This document shows, piece after piece, positions 1 through 6,334 of a stretch of 10,511 bases of DNA (positions within the stretch are counted from its first letter, which is position 1; every line of letters starts with the position of its first letter). The notes beneath the pieces are model-generated. The model was given only the letters and a program-made list of their open reading frames with translations. It was not told the origin of the DNA and made no database searches. The position numbers and the translations under genes are program-made. Origin of the DNA: Acidimicrobiia bacterium (GTDB lineage Bacteria; Actinomycetota; Acidimicrobiia; Spongiisociales; UBA5794); assembly GCA_013003515.1 (NCBI GenBank), contig JABDIW010000046.1, positions 1 to 10,511 of the forward strand. The letters are read 5' to 3'.

Positions 1-1172
1 GTGAACGTGATGGAAAGGGGCCCATTGACCGCCTCCCAGGCTTCCACCAGAGCCCGGGCCCCGTCGGGGTCATAGGTGGGATAGCCGGTGTCTTCGAGGT
101 GGCCGACCGTGCCCGGGCTGAACGGACCGTTGGCGACATCCAGGATGCCGCCGTTGCGTCCCTGCTTGATCAGCTCGTAGTCGAGGGCCATGGCCATGGC
201 CCTCCGTACCTGACGGTCGCTGACGGGGGATGTGGGATTCCCGGCGTTGAGCATGATGTAGGTGGTCTCCCCGAATTCGGCGGCCTCGACCATCGAGAAC
301 TCGCCGAGACGCTCGCGGAACCGTGCGATCTCGTCGCCATTGGAAGTGTGAATGATGTCCACCTCCTGGTCGAGCAAGGCCTGGGATCGGTCCCGGATGT
401 TGCGCAACGGGGTGAACTCCACCGCATCGAGGTACGGCAGACCCTCTCGCCAGTAGGCGTTGTTGCGGGTTGCCCGGAACACCCCGCCAGGCTCATACGA
501 GTCGAACTCGAATGGCCCGGTTCCCACGGGCGCCAGGGCCAGGGTGGGATCGTCGTCCACGGCTGCCAACCAGGTCGACGACGCCACGTACCCCACCTGT
601 GTCGTCAGCACCGACGGAAAGGTCACCCAGGGTTGGCGCATGGTGATGGTGACCGTCATGTCGTCGTGAGAGATGTCGGCGACGTTCGTCAGGAAGGGCC
701 CGGTGACGAAGCTGCGCCGATGGCGCTGCAGGTTGTCGGCGACAACGGCGCCGGTCAGCTCGGTGCGGTCGTGGAACACGATCCCGGGTCGCACCGTGAG
801 CGTCCAGACGGTCCAGTCGTCGTTGGGAGAGATCTCGGCGAGCAGGTTGCCCTCGACCTCCAGATCGCGGGTGGGCAGGGCGAGGGTGTCGTAGACCGAA
901 CGCATGACCATGTGACCGGACACGGCCGCCGCAGTTCCTTGAGGCGTCCACGGCGTCAGCGAGTCGGCCTCGATGCCATATCGCAGCGTGCCGCCGTACA
1001 CGGGCTCGGTGTCGAGTGGCGGCCGTGTCGACGTGGGAGACGTGGATGTCGCGTTTGTGTCGGTGGTGGGGACTGTGGTCGAAGCGAGGTTGCCCGATGC
1101 GCCCGCCGCACAGCTCGAGACCGCCACCACGACCGCGATGAGGAGTGCCATGGATGGCCGGTTCAGGGTCAC
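1..1172 (-). CDS. ABC transporter substrate-binding lipoprotein, family 5 (SBP_bac_5, peptide/nickel type), C-terminus beyond window
   Basis: Reading the minus strand from 1172 gives about 390 uninterrupted codons running off the left edge. The N-terminus has a short hydrophobic stretch ending in a lipobox-like V-S-S-C, with the putative lipidated Cys at residue 21. A Thr/Ser/Pro-rich linker follows, then the family 5 pattern: YGGTLRYG at the start of the mature domain, a segment resembling 'L.P.LA...S.ND.WTVWTLTVRPGIVFHD', then GTGPFEF, and later 'YIMLNAGNP...SDRQVRRAMAMALDYE'. Members of this family bind peptides, nickel or other small solutes outside the membrane and pass them to an ABC permease. 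The ligand cannot be told from sequence, and no permease gene is visible. I chose GTG at 1172 over ATG at 1151 because it adds a basic residue before the hydrophobic core and has a -10-like box 8 bases upstream. Neither start has a Shine-Dalgarno sequence. The gene is divergent from the LysM gene. Confidence 0.88.
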   Translation of the reverse strand, partial: MTLNRPSMALLIAVVVAVSSCAAGASGNLASTTVPTTDTNATSTSPTSTRPPLDTEPVYGGTLRYGIEADSLTPWTPQGTAAAVSGHMVMRSVYDTLALPTRDLEVEGNLLAEISPNDDWTVWTLTVRPGIVFHDRTELTGAVVADNLQRHRRSFVTGPFLTNVADISHDDMTVTITMRQPWVTFPSVLTTQVGYVASSTWLAAVDDDPTLALAPVGTGPFEFDSYEPGGVFRATRNNAYWREGLPYLDAVEFTPLRNIRDRSQALLDQEVDIIHTSNGDEIARFRERLGEFSMVEAAEFGETTYIMLNAGNPTSPVSDRQVRRAMAMALDYELIKQGRNGGILDVANGPFSPGTVGHLEDTGYPTYDPDGARALVEAWEAVNGPLSITF

Positions 1173-1180
1173 GGAGGGCG

Positions 1181-1186
1181 AGCGTA
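1181..1186 (-). promoter_or_regulatory. candidate -10 box (TACGCT) for the solute-binding protein gene
   Basis: On the minus strand TACGCT fits the actinobacterial TANNNT consensus and ends 8 bases before the GTG at 1172. Transcription would therefore begin at or next to the start codon. There is no Shine-Dalgarno sequence in the gap, which fits a leaderless transcript. No convincing -35 hexamer is visible. This is a pattern call only. Confidence 0.4.
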
Positions 1187-1199
1187 CCCGGCTGGTACG
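1183..1199. promoter_or_regulatory. 17-base inverted repeat between divergent starts (candidate operator)
   Basis: CGTACC, a 5-base spacer CGGCT, then GGTACG form a perfect 6-base inverted repeat in the 44-base gap between the divergent starts at 1172 and 1217. Its left arm overlaps the minus-strand -10-like TACGCT, and its right arm overlaps the plus-strand TACGAT. The symmetry could be an operator for a dimeric regulator or simply paired, back-to-back promoters. A chance match is possible in GC-rich DNA. Confidence 0.35.
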
Positions 1200-1201
1200 A
1201 T
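1196..1201 (+). promoter_or_regulatory. candidate -10 box (TACGAT) for the LysM/transglycosylase gene
   Basis: TACGAT fits TANNNT and lies 15 bases before the ATG at 1217. Initiation about 7 bases downstream would leave a leader of under 10 bases with no room for a Shine-Dalgarno sequence. No clear -35 is visible. Confidence 0.3.
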
Positions 1202-1216
1202 CGCCGACAATCACGT

Positions 1217-2098
1217 ATGTCTGAGTCCCGCACTGCTCGTTTCGCCCGCGGAGTCGTATCCGCCCTCTCTGGCCTGATGGTGGTCGGGGCGGTGCTCGGC
1301 GTCGCCGCTGCTCTGGTGCTGTTCACCCCTGGCAACAATGCCGCCGCCATCACCGAGGCCGCTCCAGGCGTCACGACGACCACCACGACGCTTGCCGTGA
1401 CTTCGACCACCGTGACCGAGCCGACGACCGACACCACTACGACGACGGTCGCATCGGACGTGCTGGGACTCCGTCTCGACACTCCGCGCGCCTATCGCGT
1501 CGGTCGCGGTCAATCCCTGGACGATGTCGCCGCCGAGGTCGGGGTGTCCGTCGACGAGATCCTGGCGCTCAACGGGTTCCCGGACGCGTCACTTGTGGAG
1601 ATCGGCACCGTGCTGTTGTTGCCTGCCGCCCCCGATGAGCCGACGCCGGTCCCTGCCGTCCTGGTGGATGACTCGGAGCGGGCGGCACTGGGGACCGTGT
1701 TCGAGCGATGGGCGGAGCAGTACAACGTCCCCGCCGAGCTGGCGAAGGCGGTGGCCTGGCACGAGTCGGCGTGGGACAACGACGCCGAAGGGCCCGGGAT
1801 CGGCATCGGTCAGCTCGACTCCGTTCTCTTCGGGTTCATCGCCGACAGCATCGTCGGCATCCCCCTCGACCCTTCGATCCCGGCGGAGAACATCCAGATG
1901 ACCGTCGCGTACCTCGGTTGGCTGCTCGACGTCACCGAGGGCGACACCTCGGCCGCACTCGCCGCGTTCGATCAGGGGCTGGTGTCGCCCCGTGATCTGG
2001 TGTGGGACCAGACGACCGTCGACTACCTGTCTGCCGTGCTGGCGCTGCGACCGGTCTTCGATCCGCGAGCAGCCGTCGACGCAGCTTCCGGTTCCTAG
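1217..2098 (+). CDS. membrane-anchored LysM and lytic-transglycosylase-like (SLT) cell-wall protein
   Basis: This 293-residue protein starts with a basic stretch and one long hydrophobic segment (about 11-36), either a signal-anchor or an uncleaved signal peptide. A threonine-rich linker (about 53-77) follows. Residues 92-136 form a LysM peptidoglycan-binding domain (YRVGRGQSLDDVAAEVGVS...ILALNG...IGTVLLLP). Residues about 161-275 resemble the soluble lytic transglycosylase fold: 'WAEQYNVPAELAKAVAWHESAW' places a likely catalytic Glu at 183, followed by GIGIGQLD. Such proteins bind and cleave peptidoglycan outside the membrane during growth or remodelling. I chose ATG 1217 because the upstream extension is polar and lies opposite the neighbouring gene's start. 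The SLT domain is diverged (the usual 'SxxGAxGLMQ' is GPGIGIGQ), so activity is likely but not certain. The gene is divergent from the solute-binding protein and ends 12 bases from the convergent HNH gene. Confidence 0.85.
   Translation: MSESRTARFARGVVSALSGLMVVGAVLGVAAALVLFTPGNNAAAITEAAPGVTTTTTTLAVTSTTVTEPTTDTTTTTVASDVLGLRLDTPRAYRVGRGQSLDDVAAEVGVSVDEILALNGFPDASLVEIGTVLLLPAAPDEPTPVPAVLVDDSERAALGTVFERWAEQYNVPAELAKAVAWHESAWDNDAEGPGIGIGQLDSVLFGFIADSIVGIPLDPSIPAENIQMTVAYLGWLLDVTEGDTSAALAAFDQGLVSPRDLVWDQTTVDYLSAVLALRPVFDPRAAVDAASGS
1373..1447 (+). repeat. threonine-rich low-complexity linker coding segment
   Basis: Codons for residues about 53-77 of the LysM protein are mostly ACN (Thr), including runs of six and five threonines. 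This is a flexible extracellular linker between the membrane segment and the LysM domain, and a typical site for O-glycosylation in actinobacteria (inference). Confidence 0.7.
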
Positions 2099-2110
2099 GG
2101 GCGCTGCACG

Positions 2111-3196
2111 TCACCAGTCGGGTTGGGGGATGATGCGGCGGTTGTGGGGTGGTGATTGGGGGTCGATGGCGCATCCGTTGCGGTGGATGGCGATGTGGTG
2201 GTGGTACCAGCACACAGTGGTCAGGTTGCCCGGTTCGTGGGTACCGCCTTGGCTTCTGGGTGTGATGTGGTGGACTTCGAGGCGGTAGCTGCTGGTGCAG
2301 CCTCCAATGGTGCAGCCTCCGTCGCGGCCCAGGATGTAGCGGCGGAGTTTGGGGGGCACCACCCGGGTGGTGGGTCCCACTGCCAGCGGCATCCCCGAGT
2401 GGCGGTCGACCATGACCTCAACGGCGCCTTCACACAGGAGCGAGTCGAGGGTGTCGGGTCCGATACGGGACCCACCAGTCAATCGCACTCCGGTTTCGGC
2501 TCCCGTGTTGGCAGCCTCTGAAGCATCCACCATGACCGACACGACATGGCCGTGTCCGACAGGTTCGGTGCCGTCGAGCCAGTCTCTGGCGAAGGCCACC
2601 AGGGCGTCGGCGCGGCGTTGCTCCCGAGACCCGGTATCTGTGGGGATCTGGTCGGCGCGGTGATCCAACGCCGTGGTGACGGTGTGCCAATCCATTGCGG
2701 TGAACTGACCAGAGAGGAACCCGGTGGTTTCATCGAGCGACAACCACGTCCGGACATGGCGTTCGGAGTGGGCTTGGCGTTCAACACGACGCCGGATCCG
2801 CCGCATCCGGGCCGCCATCTTGTTGATCCCCGCAATGTCCCGATCCTTGGCCTCTGTCATCTCGGGGTCCCGTCCCCCCGCCACAAACAGCCTGGCCAAC
2901 GCATGAGTCCGATCAAACGTCGCCTGCCCAGACGCCAGCTCGACCATCCGATCCGACTCTTCGGGGGTCCGATACGACGTCTCCAACAACGCATCCGCCG
3001 TCGACCGCGACACATCCAACTCACGCGCCAACCGGTTGACATCGGTCTGCCCCGGCCACGACCGCCGCGACAACTCCCGCAACACAAACACCTGACGGGC
3101 TCGAGCCGCCGCGATCACCCGCTCCTGAGTCTTGATCACATCGAGCAACTCCGCCCGGGACACCAACCGCAGATCATCTGTCAACACGTCTTCCAT
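2111..3196 (-). CDS. DUF222 / HNH endonuclease domain protein (13E12-repeat-like family)
   Basis: The product has 361 residues. The N-terminal two thirds is the helical, Arg-rich DUF222 region (for example 'RQVFVLRELSRRSW' and 'RLARELDVSRSTADALL'), which is common and often multicopy in actinobacteria. The C-terminus holds an HNH nuclease module at about 285-340: C295-x4-C300, the HH pair 309-310, N324, C329, then HHH 332-334 and H338. All key zinc and catalytic positions seem present, so a metal-dependent DNA nuclease is plausible. The biological role of these proteins is not established. ATG 3196 is preferred over GTG 3217 because a TANNNT box (TACGTT) sits exactly 7 bases upstream of it and the GTG directly follows a stop codon. 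Third codon positions shift from G/T-rich in the 5' half to C/A-rich in the 3' half. The gene converges on the LysM gene, with a 12-base gap. Confidence 0.88.
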   Translation of the reverse strand: MEDVLTDDLRLVSRAELLDVIKTQERVIAAARARQVFVLRELSRRSWPGQTDVNRLARELDVSRSTADALLETSYRTPEESDRMVELASGQATFDRTHALARLFVAGGRDPEMTEAKDRDIAGINKMAARMRRIRRRVERQAHSERHVRTWLSLDETTGFLSGQFTAMDWHTVTTALDHRADQIPTDTGSREQRRADALVAFARDWLDGTEPVGHGHVVSVMVDASEAANTGAETGVRLTGGSRIGPDTLDSLLCEGAVEVMVDRHSGMPLAVGPTTRVVPPKLRRYILGRDGGCTIGGCTSSYRLEVHHITPRSQGGTHEPGNLTTVCWYHHHIAIHRNGCAIDPQSPPHNRRIIPQPDW

Positions 3197-3203
3197 ACCC
3201 CAC

Positions 3204-3209
3204 AACGTA
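3204..3209 (-). promoter_or_regulatory. candidate -10 box (TACGTT) for a leaderless DUF222/HNH transcript
   Basis: TACGTT on the minus strand ends exactly 7 bases before ATG 3196, so the start point would fall at or beside the first base of the start codon. The intervening GTGGGGT puts its G-run too close to the ATG to serve as a Shine-Dalgarno site. Confidence 0.42.
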
Positions 3210-3326
3210 AACCCCACCTATGACAAAAAAGCTGCAGTTGGCCTCGATTAGAGAAAGTTTCCCGACAAATGGCCCAAACTCACGGGCCTACCCAGCGGGT
3301 GGTGGCGGGTGGAAGATGGAGGCGAG

Positions 3327-3333
3327 AAAGGAG
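3327..3333 (+). promoter_or_regulatory. Shine-Dalgarno site (AAAGGAG) that fixes the GerMN start at 3339
   Basis: AAAGGAG followed by a 5-base spacer precedes ATG 3339. This selects 3339 over the in-frame ATG at 3309, which would add ten polar residues ahead of a signal peptide. It is the clearest ribosome binding site among the plus-strand genes here. Confidence 0.75.
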
Positions 3334-3338
3334 ACCAC

Positions 3339-4238
3339 ATGCGACGGCTTCTCAGCCTCATCGTCGTCGTGGCTCTCGCCTTCGCCGGGTGTGGCGATTC
3401 CGACGAACCGGTTGACACGACAACTCCGGTCACCACGACAACGACAACGGCAACGACAGCGGCAACGACAACCACGACAGCAACCACCACGACCACAACT
3501 CCCGTGGTCGCCGAGCCGGCCACGATGTTCATGTTTCTCGATTCGACCGAGCCCGATGGACCATTCCTCGCAGCCATCACGCCGGGTGTGCCCGGCTGCT
3601 GCGCCGACGAGCTGATCAGCACCCTCGACGCCCTGGTCGTCGGTCCGACGCAGGACCAGATCGACATGGGCATCAGCTCCGTCATCCCGGACGGGACCGT
3701 GATCCTCGGAGTCGATGTGGTCGGCGGAGTGGCGACCGTCGATCTCTCTCAGCAGTTCACCTCAGGGGGTGGATCTATGGCAATGGAGGGCCGGGTCGCC
3801 CAGATCGTGTGGACCACTACCCAGTTCGACGGCATCGATGCCGTCCGTTTCGCCGTCGGTGGGACGGTGATCGACTTCCTGGGTGGTGAGGGCATCGACG
3901 TCTCCGAGCCACGGACCCGCGCCAACACCACCTCGCTGCTTCCGGCGATCCTCATCGAGGAGCCCGCTCACGGGGCAACGGTCGACGTTCCGTTCACCCT
4001 TGCCGGGATGGGCATGGTGTTCGAGGGCGAGTTCATGTACACCATCGTCGACGCCGACGGGCGCATCGTCCTCGAGAGTTTCACTGCGGCACAGATGCCG
4101 GAAATCGGTGTCCACGGCCCGTTCAGTGTGATCCTCGACCCTGATGTCGAGGGCGCCGGTGCCGTGATCGTTTGGGAGCAGTCGGCACAGGACGGGAGCC
4201 AGATCCACGTTGTCGAACACCCGGTGGTGTTCGGCTAG
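3339..4238 (+). CDS. GerMN and Gmad2 domain lipoprotein
   Basis: The product has 299 residues. MRRLL plus a hydrophobic core ends in the lipobox A-F-A-G-C, with Cys18 as the likely lipidated residue. A threonine-rich linker (about 27-54) comes next. Residues about 62-180 match the GerMN domain known from spore-germination protein GerM: 'LDALVVGPT', 'SVIPDGT', 'GVATVDLSQQF' and 'RVAQIVWTTTQFDGIDAVRF'. Residues about 204-298 match the immunoglobulin-like Gmad2 domain: 'ILIEEPAHGATVDVPFTLAG', 'FEGEF' and 'DADGRIV'. In spore formers GerM helps assemble the SpoIIIA-GerM channel. Actinobacterial lipoproteins of this layout are cell-surface proteins of unsettled function, some encoded with two-component systems such as MtrAB-LpqB. 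No such partners are seen here. The stop TAG overlaps the convergent MarR gene's stop. Confidence 0.87.
   Translation: MRRLLSLIVVVALAFAGCGDSDEPVDTTTPVTTTTTTATTAATTTTTATTTTTTPVVAEPATMFMFLDSTEPDGPFLAAITPGVPGCCADELISTLDALVVGPTQDQIDMGISSVIPDGTVILGVDVVGGVATVDLSQQFTSGGGSMAMEGRVAQIVWTTTQFDGIDAVRFAVGGTVIDFLGGEGIDVSEPRTRANTTSLLPAILIEEPAHGATVDVPFTLAGMGMVFEGEFMYTIVDADGRIVLESFTAAQMPEIGVHGPFSVILDPDVEGAGAVIVWEQSAQDGSQIHVVEHPVVFG
3417..3500 (+). repeat. threonine-codon low-complexity tract (ACR/ACS repeats, roughly 6-base periodicity)
   Basis: About 28 codons, nearly all Thr (with Ala, Pro and Val interruptions), alternate ACG, ACA and ACC to give an imperfect ACGACA-like periodicity. It encodes the linker between the lipidated Cys and the GerMN domain. 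The repetition makes length variation between strains plausible. Confidence 0.7.
4235..4238. other. CTAG shared as the stop codon of two convergent genes
   Basis: The palindrome CTAG provides TAG at 4236-4238 for the plus-strand GerMN gene and TAG at 4237-4235 for the minus-strand MarR gene. The two genes overlap by four bases, and no intergenic terminator separates them. Confidence 0.9.
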
Positions 4239-4669
4239 CCGCCGTCGAGCACTCGTCGGAGGCCCGTTCGCAGGGCATGGACCTCGGCGTCGGTGAGGTG
4301 GGCGCCGAAGTGCTCCAGGATTCCCGACCGGTGTACCCGGCCCGCCTGGGTGAACGCCTCGAGACCGGCGTCGGTGAGAGCGACGTAGGTGCCCCGACCG
4401 TCTTCGTAGGCCGGCAGTCTCTCGACGAATCCGGCACCCTCCACCTTGTCGATGAACCTCGTCAGGGCGCTTCGGCTGACCAGCAGGGACTCCGCCAATT
4501 CGTGCATCCGCATGTGTCGATCGGGCTGCTCGTAGAGATGGAGCATCACGTCGTACCACTCCAGCGGCAGATCGAACTTGTTCTCCAGCTCCTCGCCAAG
4601 CCGATCGGTCAGGCGCCGCTGGGCCGTGATCATCAGGCGCCACGCCTCGATCCTGTCGGAGTCACTCAT
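4235..4669 (-). CDS. MarR-family winged-helix transcriptional regulator
   Basis: The product has 144 residues, a typical MarR length. An N-terminal dimerisation helix (about 5-30) is followed by the winged helix-turn-helix: helix 'MHELAESLLVSRSALTRFIDKVEGAG' with the recognition helix at about 65-78, then the wing 'AYEDGRGTYVALTDAG' containing the conserved D-x-R (D90, R92). A C-terminal dimerisation helix completes the fold. The protein contains no cysteine, so thiol oxidation of the OhrR type or Fe-S ligation of the SufR/IscR type is unlikely; a small-molecule effector is more usual. The start ATG overlaps the sufU stop as ATGA, implying translational coupling and co-transcription with the suf genes. 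It may regulate its own operon or an unrelated target. The stop shares CTAG with the convergent GerMN gene. Confidence 0.88.
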   Translation of the reverse strand: MSDSDRIEAWRLMITAQRRLTDRLGEELENKFDLPLEWYDVMLHLYEQPDRHMRMHELAESLLVSRSALTRFIDKVEGAGFVERLPAYEDGRGTYVALTDAGLEAFTQAGRVHRSGILEHFGAHLTDAEVHALRTGLRRVLDGG

Positions 4670-5115
4670 CCGGTGACCTCGCGGAGCGCGTCCTGCAACG
4701 TGGCCCACGGGAGATCGGCGCATTTGATGCGAACCGGGAACTTCCGCACTCCCTGCAATGCCTCGAGGTCGCCGAGGACGGCGCCCGGCTTGCTCTCGTC
4801 GATGGGGTTCTCGCCCTCTTCGATCGCCATCATCAGCTTGAACTTGTGGATCAACTCGTCGACCTCGAGCAACGACTTTCCGATGATGGCCTCGGCCATC
4901 ATCGATCCCGAAGCCTGCGAGATCGAGCAGCCATGACCCTGGATGGCGGCATCGACCACTGTCCCGTCCTCGACGGCGATGTCGAGAGCGAATTCGTCAC
5001 CGCATGATGGGTTCAGGCCCTCGGCGTGGACATGGTCGCCTTCGATGGACCCGCGACGCCGTGGGTTGCGGTAGTGATCCAGGATCACGCTGCGATACAG
5101 CTCCTCAAGCGACAC
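4666..5115 (-). CDS. sufU: SufU-type Fe-S cluster assembly protein (zinc-dependent sulfur acceptor)
   Basis: The product has 149 residues beginning VSLEELYRSVILDHYRNPRR, the standard N-terminus of the SufU/IscU fold. The zinc ligands known in Bacillus SufU are present: Cys38 and Asp40 in 'NPSCGDEF', Cys63 in 'GHGCSISQASGSMM', and Cys132 in 'RIKCADLPW'. The SufU-specific insertion between the second and third cysteines is also present (about residues 85-120), which separates it from IscU. SufU takes persulfide sulfur from SufS by zinc-ligand swapping and passes it to the SUF scaffold in the cytoplasm. The GTG start at 5115 overlaps the end of sufS by 11 bases and has a good GGAGG six bases upstream. 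The stop overlaps marR in ATGA. The desulfurase-acceptor pairing with the preceding gene is the usual one. Confidence 0.94.
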   Translation of the reverse strand: MSLEELYRSVILDHYRNPRRRGSIEGDHVHAEGLNPSCGDEFALDIAVEDGTVVDAAIQGHGCSISQASGSMMAEAIIGKSLLEVDELIHKFKLMMAIEEGENPIDESKPGAVLGDLEALQGVRKFPVRIKCADLPWATLQDALREVTG

Positions 5116-6334
5116 CGAACACCTCCCTGGCATGGTGCAGACCGTCGACGAGCTGGTCGACCTCCTCGCGGATCGAGTAGACGTAGAACGAAGCGCGAGC
5201 GGTGGCCGGGATCTCGAGATGGCGCATGAGCGGCTTGGCGCAGTGGTGGCCCGCTCGCACGGCAACACCTTCCTGGTCCAGGATCGTCGCCAGGTCGTGG
5301 GCGTGGATGTCGGCGAGCGTGAAACTGATCGCCCCTCCCCGGTTGTCGGGGTCGGCGGGGCCGTACACGGTGAGATCGGGGATCTCCGCCAGCCGTTGCA
5401 GCGCATAGCGGGTGAGGTCGATCTCGTGGGTCCGAACGGCGTCCATCCCCACCTTCTGCAGGTATTCGACGGCAGCCCCGAACCCGACTGCTTCGGCGAT
5501 CGGTGGTGTGCCCGCTTCGAACTTCTGTGGCACGGGTGCCCATGTCGACTCGTGGAGCCGGACGTCGGTGATCATCTCGCCCCCGCCCTCGGCCGGCTCC
5601 ATCTGCTCCAGGAGCTCCATACGACCCCACAGGGCTCCGATGCCCGTCGGTCCGAGCATCTTGTGGGCGCCGAAGGCGAGGAAGTCCGCTCCCATCTCCG
5701 AGACGTTCACGGGCGAATGGGGGACGGCCTGCGCCCCGTCGACGACCACGATGGCGCCGATCTGGTGAGCCGCGTCGGCGAGCTCACGCACCGGGCCGAT
5801 GGTGCCGGTGACGTTGGACATCGCCGTCACGCCGACCACCTTGACCCGTTCATCGAGAATGTCGTCCAGCGAGCTGATGTCCACCTGGAAGTCTTCGTCG
5901 ATGTCGAGGTAGACGAGCTCTGCTCCGGTGTGCCTGGCGATGATCTGCCACGGCACGATGTTGGCGTGATGCTCCACCTTCGTGAGAAGGATCCTGTCTC
6001 CGGCCGACAGGTTGTCGAGGCCCCAGCCATACGCGACATGGTTGATGGCCGCAGTGGTTCCCTTGGTGAACACCAGCTCGTTGGGGTCGGGGGCCTTGAT
6101 GAAGTCGGCGACCCTCACCCGGGCCGACTCGTAGGCCGCGGTCGATTCGATGGACAGCTGATACGAGCCGCGGTGCACGTTGGCGTAATGGTTGCGGTAG
6201 AGGTCGTCCATGGCCTCCAGGACCTGGACTGGCTTCTGTGTCGACGCCGCCGAGTCGAGGAAGGCGAGAGGTTTGCCGTTGACGGTCCTCTCCAGGACCG
6301 GGAAGTCCTTGCGGAGGTGCCGCAGGTCGGTCAC
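5105..6334 (-). CDS. sufS: SufS-type cysteine desulfurase
   Basis: The product has 409 residues, normal for the SufS/CsdA group (class V aminotransferase fold, PLP-dependent). It converts L-cysteine to alanine and an enzyme-bound persulfide. Landmarks are 'LDSAASTQKP' (27-35), 'NVHRGSYQLS' (52-61), His122/His123 in 'VEHHANIVPW', Asp199 and Gln202 in 'VVDGAQAVPH', the PLP lysine Lys225 in 'FGAHKMLGPTGIG', and the catalytic Cys365 in 'RAGHHCAKPLM'. Every key residue seems intact. The short Cys loop is the type II form that relies on a partner such as SufU, encoded next. The GTG start at 6334 overlaps the sufC stop in GTGA, and its tail overlaps sufU by 11 bases, so sufC, sufS and sufU are probably translated as one coupled unit. 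Confidence 0.95.
   Translation of the reverse strand: MTDLRHLRKDFPVLERTVNGKPLAFLDSAASTQKPVQVLEAMDDLYRNHYANVHRGSYQLSIESTAAYESARVRVADFIKAPDPNELVFTKGTTAAINHVAYGWGLDNLSAGDRILLTKVEHHANIVPWQIIARHTGAELVYLDIDEDFQVDISSLDDILDERVKVVGVTAMSNVTGTIGPVRELADAAHQIGAIVVVDGAQAVPHSPVNVSEMGADFLAFGAHKMLGPTGIGALWGRMELLEQMEPAEGGGEMITDVRLHESTWAPVPQKFEAGTPPIAEAVGFGAAVEYLQKVGMDAVRTHEIDLTRYALQRLAEIPDLTVYGPADPDNRGGAISFTLADIHAHDLATILDQEGVAVRAGHHCAKPLMRHLEIPATARASFYVYSIREEVDQLVDGLHHAREVFGVA
5122..5126 (-). promoter_or_regulatory. Shine-Dalgarno site (GGAGG) that fixes the sufU GTG start
   Basis: GGAGG with a 6-base spacer lies upstream of GTG 5115, inside the last codons of sufS. It supports the GTG start and the 11-base overlap with sufS. 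Confidence 0.75.

Noticed and set aside
99..1277. Plus-strand open frame of 392 codons at the left end
   Set aside because: It is antisense to the solute-binding protein gene, which has a lipobox and continuous family 5 motifs. The frame is only the shadow of that gene's codon bias.
493..1482. Minus-strand open frame of 329 codons
   Set aside because: It spans two divergent real genes in a wrong frame. The Val/Thr-rich part is merely the reverse complement of the threonine linker.
2111..3196. DUF222/HNH gene as a mobile element or homing endonuclease insertion
   Set aside because: I found no terminal repeats, target-site duplication, interrupted host gene or intron/intein motifs. It is a free-standing gene here.
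3271..3288. GGCCC-N8-GGGCC hairpin upstream of the GerMN gene as a riboswitch or operator
   Set aside because: It is a single 5-base GC stem with nothing matching a known riboswitch, and such pairs are common by chance in GC-rich DNA.
3417..3500. Threonine-codon tract as a CRISPR or functional tandem-repeat array
   Set aside because: There are no spacers or fixed repeat unit. It is in frame within a lipoprotein and explained as a Thr linker.
3762..4643. Minus-strand open frame of 293 codons
   Set aside because: It covers the GerMN gene antisense and the MarR gene out of frame. Both have clear domain matches in their own frames.
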